Source of the DNA: JAHEEL01 sp963836085
Lineage (GTDB): Bacteria > Actinomycetota > Acidimicrobiia > Spongiisociales > UBA5794
DNA: 64,000 nucleotides
Direction of reading: 5' to 3'
NCBI GenBank assembly: GCA_963836085.1
Contig: CAWIHT010000012.1
Span: 186,001-250,000 of the forward strand
Below the pieces are notes generated by a model, which worked only from the letters and a program-made list of their open reading frames with translations, was not told where the DNA came from and ran no database searches. The position numbers and the translations under genes were made by a program. Shown one piece after another: positions 25,610 to 33,810 of the stretch (position 1 is the first letter of the stretch; every line of letters starts with the position of its first letter).

Positions 25610-25936
25610 ATGGGACAGAACACCGTCACAGGGACCGATGCCACGTTTGCGGAACTCGTCGCCTCTCCCCTGCCGACACTGGTCGACTTCTGGGCAGAGT
25701 GGTGCGGGCCATGCAAGATGATGGACGGACCGCTCGAGGAGATCGCGGGAGACATGGCCGGGCAACTCCAGATCGTCAAACTCAACGTCGACGAGAACCC
25801 GGCGACCGCCATGCAGTTCGGCGTCATGAGCATCCCGACGATGATCGTCTTTCAGGCGGGCAAGGAGCAGAAGCGCCTGGTTGGAGCCAGGAGCAAGGCC
25901 CAGTTGGAGTCCGAGGTCGCTTCGTTCGTCTCCTGA
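25610..25936 (+). CDS. trxA: Thioredoxin
   Basis: A 108-residue thioredoxin with the canonical WCGPC active site (Cys32/Cys35), VDFWAEWCGPCK and the cis-proline loop SIPTMIVF. GAGGAG precedes the ATG by about seven bases. It is the substrate of the adjacent TrxB and lies in the conserved trxB-trxA-cwlM order. Confidence 0.96.
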   Translation: MGQNTVTGTDATFAELVASPLPTLVDFWAEWCGPCKMMDGPLEEIAGDMAGQLQIVKLNVDENPATAMQFGVMSIPTMIVFQAGKEQKRLVGARSKAQLESEVASFVS

Positions 25937-25961
25937 CCAAGACCGGCGGAGAGACCAAACC

Positions 25962-26924
25962 GTGAGGCTCTATCACACCGGCGACCGTGGGGAACCGGTC
26001 CGAGATATCCAGCGACGCCTGGCGGGTCTCGGTGTTTCGGTCGTCGTCGATGGAACCTACGGTCCCCGAACCGCCGACGCGGTAGCGCAGTTCCAGGAGT
26101 CTCGGGGACTCCCTGCCGACGGCATCGTCGGTCCGGAGAGCTGGCGAGCGCTTGTCGAGGCCGGGTTTCGCCTGGGCGACCGGATGCTATATCGTCGTTC
26201 GCCGATGATGCGGGGTGACGATGTCTCCCGCCTGCAACGCAGCCTCGGGTCACTCGGGTTCGATGCCGGAAAAGTGGACGGACTCTTCGGACCGGACACG
26301 CTGCGGGCCGTGCTCGACTTCCAGCGCAACCGCGGAATGTCCGAGGACGGGATCGCCGGCCGCGAAGTGGTCGAAGAGCTTCTCCTCATGGCCAAGGCAA
26401 CGGACAAACCAGGCCGCGAGGAGGTGCGCGACCATGTCTGGATCGACTCTCTCCCACGTCCGATCACCGGCGCCCGCATTTTCGTAGACCCGGCAGGAAC
26501 TGAACCGGCCGATTCCGAGGCCACGTGGGCGGTCGCCACGCACCTCACCTCCGAGATCCAACTCGCCGGGGCACGCGCGCTCCTCTCCCGCAGCGTCGAT
26601 ACCGCACCGTCCAAGAGTCTCCGGGCGGGTCGGGCGAACCGCCACGATGTACACGTCGTCGTATCGATCACCGTCCCGTCCGACGGAATTGAGGGCGTGT
26701 TCTACTTCGGAACGGAACTCAGCACCAGCGAGGCCGGCCGCACCATCGCCGTCCACCTCGGACGCCACCTCGCTCTCGACCCACTCCCCCGCGCCATGCC
26801 ACTCCTCAAGGAGACGCGATCTCCGGCCGTCGTGATAGCCGTCTTGGATCCGCAACCCGAGCTCGGCACGACAATTGCGCGAGCCATCGTGGACCTGTAT
26901 GCCAACGGGCCGGACGAGGTGTAG
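25962..26924 (+). CDS. cwlM: CwlM-like peptidoglycan-binding pseudo-amidase
   Basis: A 320-residue protein with two PG_binding_1 domains (about 6-62 and 78-140) and a C-terminal amidase_3-like fold (about 160-318). The zinc ligands are missing: the usual DPGHGG is DPAGTEP and SIH is SIT, so hydrolysis is unlikely. In mycobacteria CwlM sits in the same place, is not secreted and works as a regulator of MurA, and this protein also lacks a signal peptide. The GTG at 25962 has GGAGAG upstream and begins MRLYHTGDRG; the longer frame upstream overlaps trxA. Confidence 0.85.
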   Translation: MRLYHTGDRGEPVRDIQRRLAGLGVSVVVDGTYGPRTADAVAQFQESRGLPADGIVGPESWRALVEAGFRLGDRMLYRRSPMMRGDDVSRLQRSLGSLGFDAGKVDGLFGPDTLRAVLDFQRNRGMSEDGIAGREVVEELLLMAKATDKPGREEVRDHVWIDSLPRPITGARIFVDPAGTEPADSEATWAVATHLTSEIQLAGARALLSRSVDTAPSKSLRAGRANRHDVHVVVSITVPSDGIEGVFYFGTELSTSEAGRTIAVHLGRHLALDPLPRAMPLLKETRSPAVVIAVLDPQPELGTTIARAIVDLYANGPDEV

Positions 26925-26975
26925 CTACCAGCGCCCGGCAGGAATGAGCCGTTCGTGGCGGTATTCGGCGGCTCT

Positions 26976-27830
26976 CTAGGCGAAAAGCTGGCGGTAGATC
27001 TGCTCGAGGTGCTCGAGCGAGCCGTATTTGATGACCATCTGGCCGCCATCCCCACGGGCCTTGATCGTGACGCTCGTTGAGAGGCGTTCCGACAGCCTCT
27101 CCTCGAGTTCGACGATCGCTGCCGGACGCATCGCGGGCATCTTCTGCCGCTTCGGCTGCTCCTCGACCGCTCGTTCTTTCACCGCATCTTCCACGGTCCG
27201 TACCGACCAGCCTTCGGCGACCGCTCGCTGTGCGATGTGGACGGCATAGGCCTCGTCGTCGAGAGCCAGGAGGGCACGGGCATGCCCGGCCGACAGCTCT
27301 TCTCGTTCGAGCATGCCCTGGATCGGCGCCGGAAGCTGTAGGAGCCGCAGCGTGTTCGTCACGGCGCTCCGGCTCTTCCCGACGCGATTCGCCACCTGCT
27401 CATGCGTCATGCCAAAATCTTCCAGCAAGTTCCGGTAGGCGGCCGCCTCCTCGAGCGGAGAGAGGTCCTTTCGCTGGACGTTCTCGATCAACGCCTCGCT
27501 GAGGTATCGTTCATCGCTCTCGATCGAGCGAATCACCGCAGGGATCGAGCGCAGACCGGCGATGGCCGCCGCCCGGAGTCGGCGCTCGCCCGCGATCAGG
27601 ACGTAGGTCCCCTCCGGGTCCCCCGGTCGAACAACAATCGGTTGCAGAACCCCAACCTCGGTGATCGACGCGGCCAACTCCCCGAGCGCGGTGTCGTCGA
27701 AGTGTACCCGGGGTTGCTGGGGGTTCGGGGCGATATCGGAGAGTTCCACCTCCGCAAACCCCACCGATGGATGATCGACCGGGATCAGCGCGTCGAGGCC
27801 CCGCCCCAGTCCGCTCTTACGTGCGGGCAT
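26976..27830 (-). CDS. parB: Chromosome partitioning protein ParB
   Basis: A 284-residue ParB. Motifs are GLGRGLDALI at the N terminus, the CTPase box LIAGERRLRAA, ENVQRKDLSPLEEA, the helix-turn-helix around MTHEQVANRVGKSRSAVTNT, and a C-terminal dimerisation domain. It binds parS and spreads on origin-proximal DNA. The ATG at 27830 has GGAGGAG upstream and overlaps parA by 14 bases. It is convergent with cwlM across a 51-base gap holding a weak GAGCCG/CGGCTC inverted repeat. Confidence 0.95.
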   Translation of the reverse strand: MPARKSGLGRGLDALIPVDHPSVGFAEVELSDIAPNPQQPRVHFDDTALGELAASITEVGVLQPIVVRPGDPEGTYVLIAGERRLRAAAIAGLRSIPAVIRSIESDERYLSEALIENVQRKDLSPLEEAAAYRNLLEDFGMTHEQVANRVGKSRSAVTNTLRLLQLPAPIQGMLEREELSAGHARALLALDDEAYAVHIAQRAVAEGWSVRTVEDAVKERAVEEQPKRQKMPAMRPAAIVELEERLSERLSTSVTIKARGDGGQMVIKYGSLEHLEQIYRQLFA

Positions 27831-28590
27831 GTCTCCTCCGAAACTCTCGTGCCAGTTCTCGATATGCGATCGCACCCCGCGACATCGGGTCGTAGGCCTC
27901 GATCGGCTCGCCGTAGGATGGGGCCTCCGAGAGACGAACGGTCCGGGGAATGACGGTTCGATACGTGGTATCACCGAAATGCTCTCGAACCTGAGCGACC
28001 ACATCGGCGGCAAGCGTCGTCCGACCGTCATACATGGTCAGAACCACGCCCTCCACCTCAAGCTGAGGGTTGAGGTTGCGCTGGACGAGCTGCACGTTCC
28101 GCAGAAGCTGGCTCACACCCTCGAGGGCGTAGTATTCACACTGGATCGGAATCAACACCTCGTCGGCTGCCGCCAGTCCATTGACCGTCAAGAGACCGAG
28201 CGACGGCGGGCAGTCGATCAGGACGAAGTCGTAGTCATCAATGATTCCCTTGATCGCGGTGCCAAGGCGCGCTTCCCGGGAGAACATTGAGACCAACTCG
28301 ATCTCGGCCCCGGCGAGTTCGATCGTGGCGGGGACCACGAAGAGGTCCCGGACCGAGGATGGTTCGACCACGTCTTCAATTGGCACATCTTCGACCAGGA
28401 GATCATAGGTCGAGTACTCGATCGCCGATCGGTCGATCCCAAGACCGCTCGTCGTGTTTCCCTGAGGATCGAGGTCGACGAGGAGGATCCGTTCTCCTTG
28501 AAAGGCAAGGCCTGCACCAAGATTGATGGCGGTCGTGGATTTGCCGACGCCACCTTTCTGGTTGGCGATAGCAACAGTGATTGCGGGCAT
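27817..28590 (-). CDS. parA: Chromosome partitioning ATPase ParA
   Basis: A 257-residue Walker-type ATPase that moves the ParB-origin complex. The deviant Walker A NQKGGVGKSTTAINL begins at residue 10; LLVDLDPQGN and VLIDCPPSLGLL follow. The ATG shares a base with the rsmG stop (TGATG), so translation is coupled. Gene order rsmG-parA-parB is standard near oriC. Confidence 0.96.
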   Translation of the reverse strand: MPAITVAIANQKGGVGKSTTAINLGAGLAFQGERILLVDLDPQGNTTSGLGIDRSAIEYSTYDLLVEDVPIEDVVEPSSVRDLFVVPATIELAGAEIELVSMFSREARLGTAIKGIIDDYDFVLIDCPPSLGLLTVNGLAAADEVLIPIQCEYYALEGVSQLLRNVQLVQRNLNPQLEVEGVVLTMYDGRTTLAADVVAQVREHFGDTTYRTVIPRTVRLSEAPSYGEPIEAYDPMSRGAIAYRELAREFRRRHART

Positions 28591-29255
28591 CAGGCGGGGT
28601 TCCCGTCCTTGGTTCGCGAGTCGGTCCGCGTCATCCTAAGGAGCCATGCGGGGGAGTCAAGGACCCCGTGCCCGGTCGACAGCACGTCGACGACGGTTCC
28701 GGGTGGCGAATCCGGCAGTGAAGCCGGCTCGGTCCTCCGGCTGAGGCCAACGACGGCACACCCGCCCGACTCCAACCGGGGCGCCGCCGCGGCCAGCGCC
28801 CGGTCCGGTCTGAGAGAGGCCCGGAAGACGATTGCGGGCCAGAGCGTGCGCATCTGATCGATGTCGGACTGCATGACGGCAACATTCTGGAGTCCGAGGA
28901 CGCGTGCGGCGCGTCGGGCAAGGACGCAGCGCCGTTCGGATCGGTCAAGGAGCGTGACGGCGGTCTCGGGATAGACAACAGCGAGCGGAATTCCCGGCAA
29001 TCCCACGCCGGCCCCCACGTCGAGGAGCCGCTTGGGTACCACCGTCCAAGCCGCAGCGAAGGTAAGTGAGTCGGCGACGTGCCGGTCCATGATCCGGCCG
29101 GTCTCCTCGGGGCCGATGCCGCCGGCTTCTGCTCCTTCGCTCGCCAACCAGGTCGCGAAGTCGGCGAGTTGGTCTCGTTTCGCCGGGTCGAGGGGAACAC
29201 CGGCCCATGCCGCCGCCCGATCGAGACTGGCGGCGGCATGTTTCCCGTGAAACAT
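28590..29255 (-). CDS. rsmG: 16S rRNA m7G527 methyltransferase RsmG
   Basis: A 221-residue S-adenosylmethionine-dependent enzyme that methylates G527 of 16S rRNA. The AdoMet-binding motif is LLDVGAGVGLPGIPLAVVYP. The start at 29255 gives MFHGKHAAAS; the parS-like sequence that encodes this peptide is shared with many RsmG genes, which often begin MFHVKH, and it supports this start over the upstream frame. It begins four bases after the jag stop. Confidence 0.93.
   Translation of the reverse strand: MFHGKHAAASLDRAAAWAGVPLDPAKRDQLADFATWLASEGAEAGGIGPEETGRIMDRHVADSLTFAAAWTVVPKRLLDVGAGVGLPGIPLAVVYPETAVTLLDRSERRCVLARRAARVLGLQNVAVMQSDIDQMRTLWPAIVFRASLRPDRALAAAAPRLESGGCAVVGLSRRTEPASLPDSPPGTVVDVLSTGHGVLDSPAWLLRMTRTDSRTKDGNPA
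29239..29254. promoter_or_regulatory. parS centromere site
   Basis: TGTTTCCCGTGAAACA matches the parS consensus TGTTTCACGTGAAACA at 15 of 16 positions. It overlaps codons 1-6 of rsmG and lies about 3 kb from dnaA and 0.65 kb from parA. ParB binding is expected from the family consensus. Confidence 0.85.
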
Positions 29256-29259
29256 CGGG

Positions 29260-30141
29260 TCAGGCGTCGTCGGTGCCGCTCTCGATCTTGGCGATAACCA
29301 CGGCGCGGCGGGGTTCGTCACCCTCGGAGTACGTCCGAACGCCGTCAAATGCACCGGCTGCGTCGTGAACCACCTTGCGGTCTGCGGCGTTCATCGGTTC
29401 AAGCATCATCTCCCCGCCATTCTCGACCAGTTGCTCGACCAGCTTGGAGGTGTAGATGGTGAGTGCCTCACGACGTCGTGCGCCATATCCTGCGATGTCG
29501 ATGCGCATGCGGGGCGCCCCGAACGTGCGGCGCTGAACCGTCGTGCGGGTCAACTCGAGCACAGAGTACATCGTCGCACCCTTGGGGCCTACCAGCGCCT
29601 CGGTCTGTTCTCCGACCACGTCAAGGTAGAGCACCTCGTCTTCGATACGGGTCTGGACCTCGCCATCGAGACCGAACGAGCCCAACAGGCCGGAGAGGAA
29701 CTCCTCAGCTACCTTGGCCTGGTCCTCGATCGACGACTCTGGTTTGTCCTTCTTGGGTTCTTGTGTCCCGTTGTTGTCCATGGGGCGACGCTCCTTCGGG
29801 GGTCGGTTCTTCTTCTTGTCTGCCGGCGGCTTCTGCTGCTTCGCTTGCCCGGAAGGCTTGTCCTTCTTGGCATTGCGGCCGTCTCCCCGCCCGCTGGAGC
29901 TCTTCTTCTGTCCGCTCACGTTGTTGTCAGGCTTGGCCCCGCGCCGACCCCTGCGGTTCCGCTTCCGGGGTTTGCGTGACACCTTCACGATTGCCGACCG
30001 TCCGCCCACGCCCAGGAACCCGGCTTTCGGCTGCTGGATCACTTCGACCTGGGCATCATCGGTCGATTCAAGTTCTAGTTCGTTCAGCGCGGCCTGGACC
30101 GCGATCTCTACCGTCGTCCCGGTAGCTTCAACCCACTCCAT
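29260..30141 (-). CDS. jag: Jag/KhpB RNA-binding protein
   Basis: A 293-residue protein with an N-terminal Jag domain (about 1-52, with GFLGVGGRSAIVKV), a long lysine/arginine-rich linker (about 55-140), a KH domain (about 150-215) and an R3H domain (about 220-285, with RREALTIYTSKLVEQL). KhpB/EloR proteins bind RNA and influence cell elongation. The linker is longer and more basic than in many homologues. It lies between yidC and rsmG as in other actinobacteria. Confidence 0.93.
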   Translation of the reverse strand: MEWVEATGTTVEIAVQAALNELELESTDDAQVEVIQQPKAGFLGVGGRSAIVKVSRKPRKRNRRGRRGAKPDNNVSGQKKSSSGRGDGRNAKKDKPSGQAKQQKPPADKKKNRPPKERRPMDNNGTQEPKKDKPESSIEDQAKVAEEFLSGLLGSFGLDGEVQTRIEDEVLYLDVVGEQTEALVGPKGATMYSVLELTRTTVQRRTFGAPRMRIDIAGYGARRREALTIYTSKLVEQLVENGGEMMLEPMNAADRKVVHDAAGAFDGVRTYSEGDEPRRAVVIAKIESGTDDA

Positions 30142-30144
30142 CGT

Positions 30145-31017
30145 CTATTTCCTCCTGCGGCGGTTCTTCTTCTTGCTGGCATTCTGCGATGGTCCGTTCG
30201 TCCCAGTGGCTCCATCGTCCGGTTTGTCGGCCGGAAGTGCCGGCTTCTTCTTGTTGTCGTCTCCCCCGGCGTCCATCCGTAGGATCAGGGCCTGTTGCCC
30301 GATCCGGAAGAGGTTGGACGTTGCGAAGTAGATCCCGAGACCTGCGGTGAGCGTCCAGGAGATGAAGCCGAAGAAGATCGGCATGATCTTCATGGCGTTC
30401 TGCATGGACTGTGCCGTCTGCGACTGCTCGCCCTCCGGCTTCTTGCTCGTTCGTGTGGTCTGCACCTGCTGATAGAAGCCTGCGGCCACGATGACGATGA
30501 TCAGCAGAACGTAGGGGACCGCGTTCAGCGGCGTGAGGTCGCCGACGCTGCGAATGGCGTCGGGAACCACCGAACTGGGGGAGGCCGTGAGGTCCATGCC
30601 TAGGAACATGTGGTTGATGGCCTCGGCGCCGTCTCCGATGTACTTCGAGTACGCCTCGCCGTCGGATTCGATCTGGATGCTTCGCAGCACCGAGAACAGC
30701 CCGAACCAGATTGGCATCTGGACGATCAGGGGGAGGCACCCCGCAGCGGGGTTCACGCCACGCTCCTGGTACAAGGCCATGAGCTGCTTGTTCAGCTCTT
30801 CCTTGTCTCCCTTGAGTTCCTTCTGGAGACGCTTGACTTCCGGCTGGATCTCCTGCATCGCCTTCATCGAACGCGTCTGCTTCAGCGTCAGGGGGAACAG
30901 CACGAGCGAGATCGCCAGGGTGAGGAGGATGATGGCGATTCCCAGATTTGGAATAATCTGGTAAAAGAAGTTGAGGACCCCACCAAGGAGGTCGAGGAGC
31001 AGGTTCCAGGGATTCAC
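30145..31017 (-). CDS. yidC: Membrane protein insertase YidC
   Basis: A 290-residue Oxa1/YidC insertase with about five membrane helices. Conserved features are PLTLKQTRSMKAMQEIQP (helix 1 end with the hydrophilic-groove arginine nearby), NPAAGCLPLIVQMPIWFGLF and the last helices around KIMPIFFGFISWTL. The tail is strongly basic (KKKNRRRRK), which is usual for ribosome contact. The GTG start overlaps the yidD stop. Confidence 0.94.
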   Translation of the reverse strand: MNPWNLLLDLLGGVLNFFYQIIPNLGIAIILLTLAISLVLFPLTLKQTRSMKAMQEIQPEVKRLQKELKGDKEELNKQLMALYQERGVNPAAGCLPLIVQMPIWFGLFSVLRSIQIESDGEAYSKYIGDGAEAINHMFLGMDLTASPSSVVPDAIRSVGDLTPLNAVPYVLLIIVIVAAGFYQQVQTTRTSKKPEGEQSQTAQSMQNAMKIMPIFFGFISWTLTAGLGIYFATSNLFRIGQQALILRMDAGGDDNKKKPALPADKPDDGATGTNGPSQNASKKKNRRRRK

Positions 31018-31304
31018 GCGTCGCTCCCAGCGTTCGTGTTGTTGTTCTTGTGTTGGCCAGGCTCAGGGACGGGATCGTATCCGCCCTCATGGAACGGTTG
31101 GCAACGTCCGATGCGTTTGACGGCCATCCACGCGCCGCGACCGGCCCCATGGAGGCGAATCGCGTCGTATCCGTACTCTGAGCACGAGGGATAGTACCGG
31201 CAATTCCCTCCCATAGCGGGAGAAAGGACCTTCTGATAGGCCCGGACCGCCCCCATGAGAATCCTGGCGGCCGGCGATGGCTTCGGTTCGTTCGGGGTGC
31301 TCAT
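31014..31304 (-). CDS. yidD: Membrane protein insertion efficiency factor YidD
   Basis: A 96-residue protein with the family signature YQKVLSPAMGGNCRYYPSCS followed by EYGYDAIRLHG and RCQPFHEGGYDPVP, including the conserved cysteines. It assists YidC-dependent insertion. The ATG overlaps the rnpA stop (ATGA), forming the standard rpmH-rnpA-yidD-yidC operon. Confidence 0.95.
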   Translation of the reverse strand: MSTPNEPKPSPAARILMGAVRAYQKVLSPAMGGNCRYYPSCSEYGYDAIRLHGAGRGAWMAVKRIGRCQPFHEGGYDPVPEPGQHKNNNTNAGSDA

Positions 31305-31618
31305 CGTGGATCAGCCACCTCGGCAGCGGCGACCGCCTCGCTGAGGCGACGGATCAGATCGCCGAATCCCATCGTCGCCGCACCCGGAGATGCGATCACG
31401 ATGTATGCCGTATCGGCCTGGAGTTCGACCTTCATCATGGCCTCCCTGAGGCGCCGCTTTGCTCGATTCCGTCGTACGGCGTTCCCGACGCGGCGAGCCG
31501 CGACGAACCCGACTTGCGGCGGTCCGAGCGATCCCGGGGCACGGAGCACGGTGATTCCGCCCGAGCGACTCGCAGTGCCGGAGCGGAAGACGGTGGTGAA
31601 CCGCGCCGCCGGCTTCAA
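31301..31618 (-). CDS. rnpA: Ribonuclease P protein component
   Basis: A 105-residue RNase P protein with the RNA-binding signature RNRAKRRLREA (about residues 51-61) and FVAARRVGNAVR. It partners with the RNase P RNA in tRNA 5' maturation. The start is probably TTG at 31618, since no ATG or GTG fits between the rpmH stop and the conserved core. It begins 22 bases after rpmH. Confidence 0.92.
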   Translation of the reverse strand: MKPAARFTTVFRSGTASRSGGITVLRAPGSLGPPQVGFVAARRVGNAVRRNRAKRRLREAMMKVELQADTAYIVIASPGAATMGFGDLIRRLSEAVAAAEVADPR

Positions 31619-31640
31619 CGAGACGAACGGTCGTCCGGTG

Positions 31641-31775
31641 CTAGGCAGTGAGGTGCCGCCGGCCTTTGAGGCGACGACGCTTGATCACGGCGCGCCCGGA
31701 ACGAGTCCGCATGCGAGAGCGAAATCCGTGCTTGCGCTTGCGACGACGCACGTTGGGTTGATAGGTACGCTTCAT
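31641..31775 (-). CDS. rpmH: 50S ribosomal protein L34
   Basis: A 44-residue, extremely basic protein: MKRTYQPNVRRRKRKHGFRS, then RMRTRSGRAVIKRRR and the ending GRRHLTA. This is the canonical L34 sequence. It is the first gene of the leftward operon facing dnaA. It is often missed because of its length. Confidence 0.97.
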   Translation of the reverse strand: MKRTYQPNVRRRKRKHGFRSRMRTRSGRAVIKRRRLKGRRHLTA

Positions 31776-32253
31776 TGTGAGGTATCCCCGATTGGGAGGT
31801 CGCGCTGCGACCGGGAAGATTCTGGACGACGTGATTCTACGCCTCTCTCCGTCCTATCCGCCTCGGGACCGCCAGAGCGCGAAGTTCAACGATGGTCCGC
31901 GAAATCCAGCGCTCGTCCGCGAAACATCGCAGCGCGGGGTTTTGGGGCGAATCAGGGACCGAACTCGTTGATGGCAATTATTCCCAGCTCCGAAAGCCCT
32001 TGTCCCCCTTGCCTTTCGCTCGGCGGTCGCTCGAACCCGTCGCGCCCTACCGTCGATTTTCCCCGTCTTGCCGGTGGCTTCGCCCACTCCATATACTCGC
32101 CGCCGGTCGTGGGTAACCCCCCGTACTTCCCCGGAGAATTGTCTCCGGTTCTGACGGCTGAGGGGGAGAGGGCTTGGACCGAAGAACGGATTTCTCCACA
32201 CCCTGTGGATAGGTGTGTGGACATGATATTGAGAAGGAAATGGGGCATTTCGG
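31776..32253. other. rpmH-dnaA intergenic region with DnaA boxes
   Basis: A 478-base gap between divergent rpmH and dnaA. Its right end holds DnaA-box-like 9-mers: TTCTCCACA at 32192-32200, TGTGGATAG at 32204-32212 (8 of 9 to the consensus complement) and TGTGGACAT at 32216-32224. These overlap the dnaA promoter region and suggest autoregulation or part of a bipartite origin. The rest shows TCCGCGAAA direct repeats (31892-31924 area) and no gene. Confidence 0.65.
31834..31839 (-). promoter_or_regulatory. Candidate -10 (TAGAAT) for the rpmH operon
   Basis: On the leftward strand TAGAAT lies about 58 bases before the rpmH ATG, in a stretch without genes. TAGAAT is close to the TATAAT consensus; a convincing -35 is not visible. 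Confidence 0.4.
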
Positions 32254-33624
32254 GTGGCAGAAACAGACTCGTCCACCGTGGAGTGGGAGACCTTCCACCA
32301 GCAAGTACGCAGGCGCGTGACGCCGGCCGCATGGCAGACCTGGATCGAACCGCTCCACTCGAGCGTTGAGTCCGGGAGTCTTCGCCTCGTCGCTCCAACG
32401 GACTTCCACTATCGCTGGGTCGGCGACCGCTACCTGCCGGCGCTCGAGGAAGCGGCGATGGACACCCTCGGCCTTGCCGTCGAACTCTCCGTCGTCCCGA
32501 CCATCATCGATCCAAATGCCGCACCGCCGGCGGTCGCACACGCCCGCCAGGTCTCGCTGCCGATCGATACCGAGCAACCGGCGCGGAGCCACATCAGCGA
32601 CCCCCGCCTCGTACCGAAGTACACCTTCGACAACTTCGTCGTCGGTCAGTCCAATCGGTTCTCCCACGCGGCGGCGCTCGCCGTCGCCGAACAGCCGGGG
32701 AGTCACTACAACCCGCTCTTCATCTACGCGAATGCCGGCCTCGGCAAGACACACCTCCTCCATGCAGTCGGCCATCACCGCATCGAACTCGATCCCATGG
32801 CCATTGTCCGGTATGTGTCATCCGAGCAGTTCTTCAACGAGTTCATCAACGGTATCCGTAGGAAGCGCATGAACGAGTTCAAGGATCGGTACCGCACGAT
32901 CGATGTGCTCCTCCTCGACGATGTTCAGTTCTTCGAGGGGAAGGAACAGATCCTCGAGGAGTTCTTCCATACCTTCAACAGCCTCTACGAAGCCGGCAAG
33001 CAGGTCGTCATCAGCTCCGACCGTCACCCCAAGCACCTCTCGACCCTCGAGGATCGGCTGCGCAGCCGTTTCGAGTGGGGTCTGCTCACCGACATACAGA
33101 GCCCGGACGTTGAGACACGTCTCGCAATCCTGCGAAGGAACGCTGACTTCGCACCGACACCGGTGCCGGCGGATGTCATGAACTTCATCGCTGAGAACGT
33201 CCACCAGAACATTCGCGAGTTGGAGGGAGCCCTCACCCGGGTTACCGCGTTCGCCTCGCTCACCGATGAGACGATCACCCTCACGATGGCCCGCGAGGTG
33301 CTCTCGGACATCGTTACCACCGGAAGGACGGCCCCCCTCACCGCTGAACGCATCCTCCAGGCGACGGCAGACTTCTTCTCAACGAGCGTTGACGAGCTTG
33401 TCGGTCCGAGCCGCCGTCAGCCGCTGGCTCGGCATCGACAGATCGGGATGTATCTCTGCAGAGAGAACACCGACCTCTCCCTTCCGAAGATCGGAGCCCA
33501 ATTCGGCGGTCGCGATCACACCACCGTGATCCACGCAGTCGAGAAGATCAAGTCGCTCATGCAGACCGACAAGGAGGTCTTTGACCAGGTCTCAACCCTC
33601 GGACAACGCCTGAGGACAACGTGA
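32254..33624 (+). CDS. dnaA: Chromosomal replication initiator DnaA
   Basis: A 456-residue DnaA. Domain I is at residues 1-85, a short linker to about 120 follows, the AAA+ domain has Walker A NAGLGKTHLL and Walker B LLLDDVQF, and the C-terminal DNA-binding domain carries the box-recognition signature GGRDHTTVIHA. It opens the origin by binding DnaA boxes. The GTG at 32254 is used; no in-frame ATG lies upstream. Boxes flank the gene on both sides. Confidence 0.97.
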   Translation: MAETDSSTVEWETFHQQVRRRVTPAAWQTWIEPLHSSVESGSLRLVAPTDFHYRWVGDRYLPALEEAAMDTLGLAVELSVVPTIIDPNAAPPAVAHARQVSLPIDTEQPARSHISDPRLVPKYTFDNFVVGQSNRFSHAAALAVAEQPGSHYNPLFIYANAGLGKTHLLHAVGHHRIELDPMAIVRYVSSEQFFNEFINGIRRKRMNEFKDRYRTIDVLLLDDVQFFEGKEQILEEFFHTFNSLYEAGKQVVISSDRHPKHLSTLEDRLRSRFEWGLLTDIQSPDVETRLAILRRNADFAPTPVPADVMNFIAENVHQNIRELEGALTRVTAFASLTDETITLTMAREVLSDIVTTGRTAPLTAERILQATADFFSTSVDELVGPSRRQPLARHRQIGMYLCRENTDLSLPKIGAQFGGRDHTTVIHAVEKIKSLMQTDKEVFDQVSTLGQRLRTT

Positions 33625-33690
33625 CGCTTGTCCCCACCGTCAGCCGTGCTCATCGTGAGCCTGTTGAGTACCCTGTTCTTGCTCACAGAC

Positions 33691-33769
33691 CATGTGGATG
33701 GAGAAACCGTTTCCCATCAATGATTTCTACCCCTTCTCCACAATCCACACCGCCTACTACTACCGCTAC
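33691..33769 (+). other. oriC candidate: DnaA boxes and DnaA-trio-like repeats
   Basis: The dnaA-dnaN gap (33625-33810) has TGTGGATGG at 33693, TTCTCCACA at 33734-33742 (8 of 9 to TTATCCACA) and an overlapping partial box at 33741-33749. Next come a short GC-rich step (CCGCC) and then CTACTACTACCGCTAC (33754-33769). Read 3' to 5' on the other strand this is GAT-GAT-GAT-GGC-GAT, which fits the DnaA-trio consensus. The order box, GC step, trios is the known unwinding module. Confidence 0.7.
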
Positions 33770-33810
33770 CGTTTGAATGAGAACAATCAAGAAGCAGAGG
33801 AAGAAGAACT

